DNA of 7,510 bases from Gammaproteobacteria bacterium (lineage in GTDB: Bacteria; Pseudomonadota; Gammaproteobacteria; GRL18), in contig JAGLFC010000164.1 of assembly GCA_023144715.1 (NCBI GenBank), positions 1 through 7,510 of the forward strand, given 5' to 3'. The translations under genes and the position numbers were made by a program. Positions 5,731 to 7,510 of this stretch are shown in pieces. The notes under the pieces were generated by a model. The model searched no databases. It was not told the DNA's origin and saw only the letters and a list, made by a program, of their open reading frames with translations. The stretch's first letter is position 1; every line of letters starts with the position of its first letter.

Positions 5731-6558
5731 TTATGAAGTTTGATCAAATAATTCTGCTAATTTTTTACCAGGTTGTTCAGCTCTCATAAAAGATTCTCCT
5801 ACCAAGAACGCATTGACCTGATGTTCTTTCATTAAAGCCACATCTTCTGGCAAATGAATAGCACTTTCTGTGACGACAATACGATCCTTAGGGATCATAT
5901 CCAATAACTCAATAGTAGTCTTTAAAGTCGTTTCAAAGGTTCTTAAATTACGATTATTAATGCCAATTAAACGGGTTGATAATTGCAAAGCACGTTCTAG
6001 TTCCTGCTGATCATGCACTTCAACTAAGACATCTAAATCCAATTTTTGAGCCAACGCAGAAAATTCACTCAGTTGCCGATCACTTAAACAGGCTACAATT
6101 AATAAAATAGCATCCGCACCAATTAAACGAGCTTCATAAATTTGATAGGGATCAATGACAAAATCTTTACGCAATACAGGTAACTCACAGGCATTTTTAG
6201 CCTGTTGTAAATAGCTATCACTGCCTTGAAAAAAATCAATATCCGTAAGTACTGAAAGACAAGCAGCACCTCCCTCTTGATAAGACTGTGCAATATCAGC
6301 AGGGATAAAGTGTTTCCGTATCAAGCCTTTGCTTGGAGAGGCTTTTTTAATTTCAGCAATTACAGCTAATTGCCCAGCAGTGATTTTATGTTCAATGGCT
6401 TGTACAAAACCTCGTGTTGCAAAATCAGATTCATTTTTTCTTTGTGAAAGTTCATCCATCATTAAGGATAATGATTTTTTGGCACAGAGTGCATCCACTT
6501 CCTCACGCTTACGTTTGAGAATTTTGACTAAAATATCAGGAGGATTAATGTTATTCAT
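5731..6558 (-). CDS. trpC: Indole-3-glycerol-phosphate synthase
   Basis: TrpC closes the indole ring from 1-(2-carboxyphenylamino)-1-deoxyribulose 5-phosphate, step four of tryptophan synthesis, in the cytoplasm. The 275-residue length suits the single-domain enzyme; there is no fused TrpF. Family motifs are in order: ILKRKREEV (13-21), AEIKKASPSKG (68-78) with E69, K71 and S74, VLRKDF (128-133) with the general-acid Lys 131, LVEVHD (178-183) with E180, GINNRNL (199-205) with N201, TESAI (230-234) with E231 and S232, and FLVGESFMRA (251-260). Every catalytic position is kept. ATG 6558 is 46 bp after the trpD stop and has no clear Shine-Dalgarno sequence. The gene sits between trpD and bioA in one leftward cluster with no terminator between them. 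Confidence 0.96.
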   Translation of the reverse strand: MNNINPPDILVKILKRKREEVDALCAKKSLSLMMDELSQRKNESDFATRGFVQAIEHKITAGQLAVIAEIKKASPSKGLIRKHFIPADIAQSYQEGGAACLSVLTDIDFFQGSDSYLQQAKNACELPVLRKDFVIDPYQIYEARLIGADAILLIVACLSDRQLSEFSALAQKLDLDVLVEVHDQQELERALQLSTRLIGINNRNLRTFETTLKTTIELLDMIPKDRIVVTESAIHLPEDVALMKEHQVNAFLVGESFMRAEQPGKKLAELFDQTS

Positions 6559-6604
6559 ATTTTTTATTTATACTTTTATTCAGTACGACTTAATAGACTA
6601 TTAG

Positions 6605-7510
6605 TTAACCAGAAAAGGATTGTGTTAATTGAACTAATTGTGACATTTTTTCTTTAGCCGCTCCAGAAGCAATTGTTTGTTGAGCCAATTCAACACCTTC
6701 TTCTAATGTTTGACTTAAACCAGCACAATAAATAGCAGCCCCAGAATTAAGCGTCACAATATCTCGTGCGGCTCCCATCTTATTATCTAAAACACCTTGC
6801 ACCATTGCTAAAGATTCTGTCGCACTATTGACCATAATATCATCAATACTAGAACGAGTCAGACCAAATTGTTCAGGCGTGATACTGTAATTTTTAATAG
6901 CACCTTCAGGGGTTAGTTCACACACATAAGTCTCACCCACCATACTGATTTCATCCATACCATCCGCAGAATGTACCACCATAACATGCTGACTGCCTAG
7001 ATTTTTTAATACATTAGCTAAAGGTTCAAGCCATTTTTTAGCAAAGACACCCAGTAATTGATTAGGTGCACCTGCTGGATTGGTTAACGGCCCGAGTAAA
7101 TTAAACATTGTGCGAATGGCTAATTCTTTACGGGGTCCAATGGCATGTTTCATGGCACTATGGTGCAATGGGGCAAACATAAAACCAATGCCCAGTTCTT
7201 GAATACATTGCTCGACATGAGCGGATGTCAGATCTAAGTGTACTCCACCTGCCTCAAGAATATCAGCGCTGCCTGAGGTACTGCTCACCGAGCGATTGCC
7301 ATGTTTTGCAACCGTTGCACCCGCTGCTGCTGCGACAAAACAGGCTGTTGTAGAAATATTAAACGTATGTAAACCATCACCACCTGTACCGACAATATCA
7401 ACAATATGCTGACCGTCTACCTTAACAGGTGTGACTAATTCACGCATCACATGAGCGGCTGCGGTCAGTTCATCCACCGTTTCACCCTTCATACGCAAGG
7501 CAACTAATAA
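6605..7510 (-). CDS. trpD: Anthranilate phosphoribosyltransferase, N-terminus beyond window
   Basis: TrpD joins anthranilate to phosphoribosyl pyrophosphate, the second committed step of tryptophan synthesis. The visible frame has 301 residues and is open to the right edge, so roughly 40 N-terminal residues are missing against the usual 340. TTG 7498 is not the true start: the residues before it (LLVA, then LRMKGET) continue the family pattern (FLMGMRMKSET in Pseudomonas). Motifs, counted from the window edge: VGTGGDG (40-46, PRPP loop), KHGNRS (69-74), SGSAD (79-83), GFMFAPLHHSAMKHA (109-123), GPR (125-127), GPLTNPAG (140-147) and HSADGMDE (180-187). It heads the visible trpD-trpC-bioA cluster. 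The promoter and any trpG or leader lie outside. No truncation or frameshift is seen within the window. Confidence 0.96.
   Translation of the reverse strand, partial: LLVALRMKGETVDELTAAAHVMRELVTPVKVDGQHIVDIVGTGGDGLHTFNISTTACFVAAAAGATVAKHGNRSVSSTSGSADILEAGGVHLDLTSAHVEQCIQELGIGFMFAPLHHSAMKHAIGPRKELAIRTMFNLLGPLTNPAGAPNQLLGVFAKKWLEPLANVLKNLGSQHVMVVHSADGMDEISMVGETYVCELTPEGAIKNYSITPEQFGLTRSSIDDIMVNSATESLAMVQGVLDNKMGAARDIVTLNSGAAIYCAGLSQTLEEGVELAQQTIASGAAKEKMSQLVQLTQSFSG

Noticed and set aside
6329..6604. Plus-strand 91-residue open frame
   Set aside because: It is antisense to the conserved N-terminal half of trpC and shows no family motif.
7496..7498. TTG as the trpD start
   Set aside because: The frame continues upstream to the window edge with family-like residues, so the true start is outside.

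Overview
The window is AT-rich chromosomal DNA of a gammaproteobacterium. The protein families point there: a CRP/Vfr-type regulator almost identical to Escherichia coli CRP in its DNA-binding half, a divergent YhfA-type OsmC gene as in enterics, the rRNA methyltransferase RsmJ, and a DUF3301 membrane protein. Many lysine/asparagine codons and several 8-9 nt homopolymers inside genes fit a low-GC lineage. I cannot name the genus. No mobile element, CRISPR array, tRNA or rRNA is visible.

Left part (1-1885). A DUF3301 membrane protein gene runs leftward off the window; its reading frame is easily missed because a longer open frame lies antisense to it. Divergent from it is a secreted OmpA-family protein with a good promoter and ribosome binding site, followed by a 3' hairpin and a strong intrinsic terminator. 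rsmJ starts only 12 bp after the terminator, with no visible ribosome binding site.

Middle part (1882-4452). rsmJ converges on the OsmC-family gene, and their stop codons interlock. The OsmC gene is divergent from crp across a 191-bp AT-rich region holding a perfect 13-bp inverted repeat, a smaller palindrome and a likely crp promoter. Downstream of crp, probably on the same transcript, is a gene for an unrecognised membrane-anchored protein: a long extracytoplasmic domain, a basic linker and a small beta-rich C-terminal domain.

Right part (4453-7510). trpD (cut by the window edge), trpC and bioA read leftward as one cluster. bioA begins at a TTG, in the same frame as trpC and separated from its stop codon by two codons. 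This joins tryptophan and biotin synthesis in one transcription unit. crp lying close to trpDC recalls, from memory, the vfr region of Pseudomonas and the clp region of Xanthomonas. bioA and the unknown gene are the extra pieces here.

Most of the window is conserved housekeeping sequence. I see no clear new multi-gene system. The best leads are the unknown two-part membrane protein next to crp, the trpC-stop-bioA arrangement, and the inverted repeats between osmC and crp.
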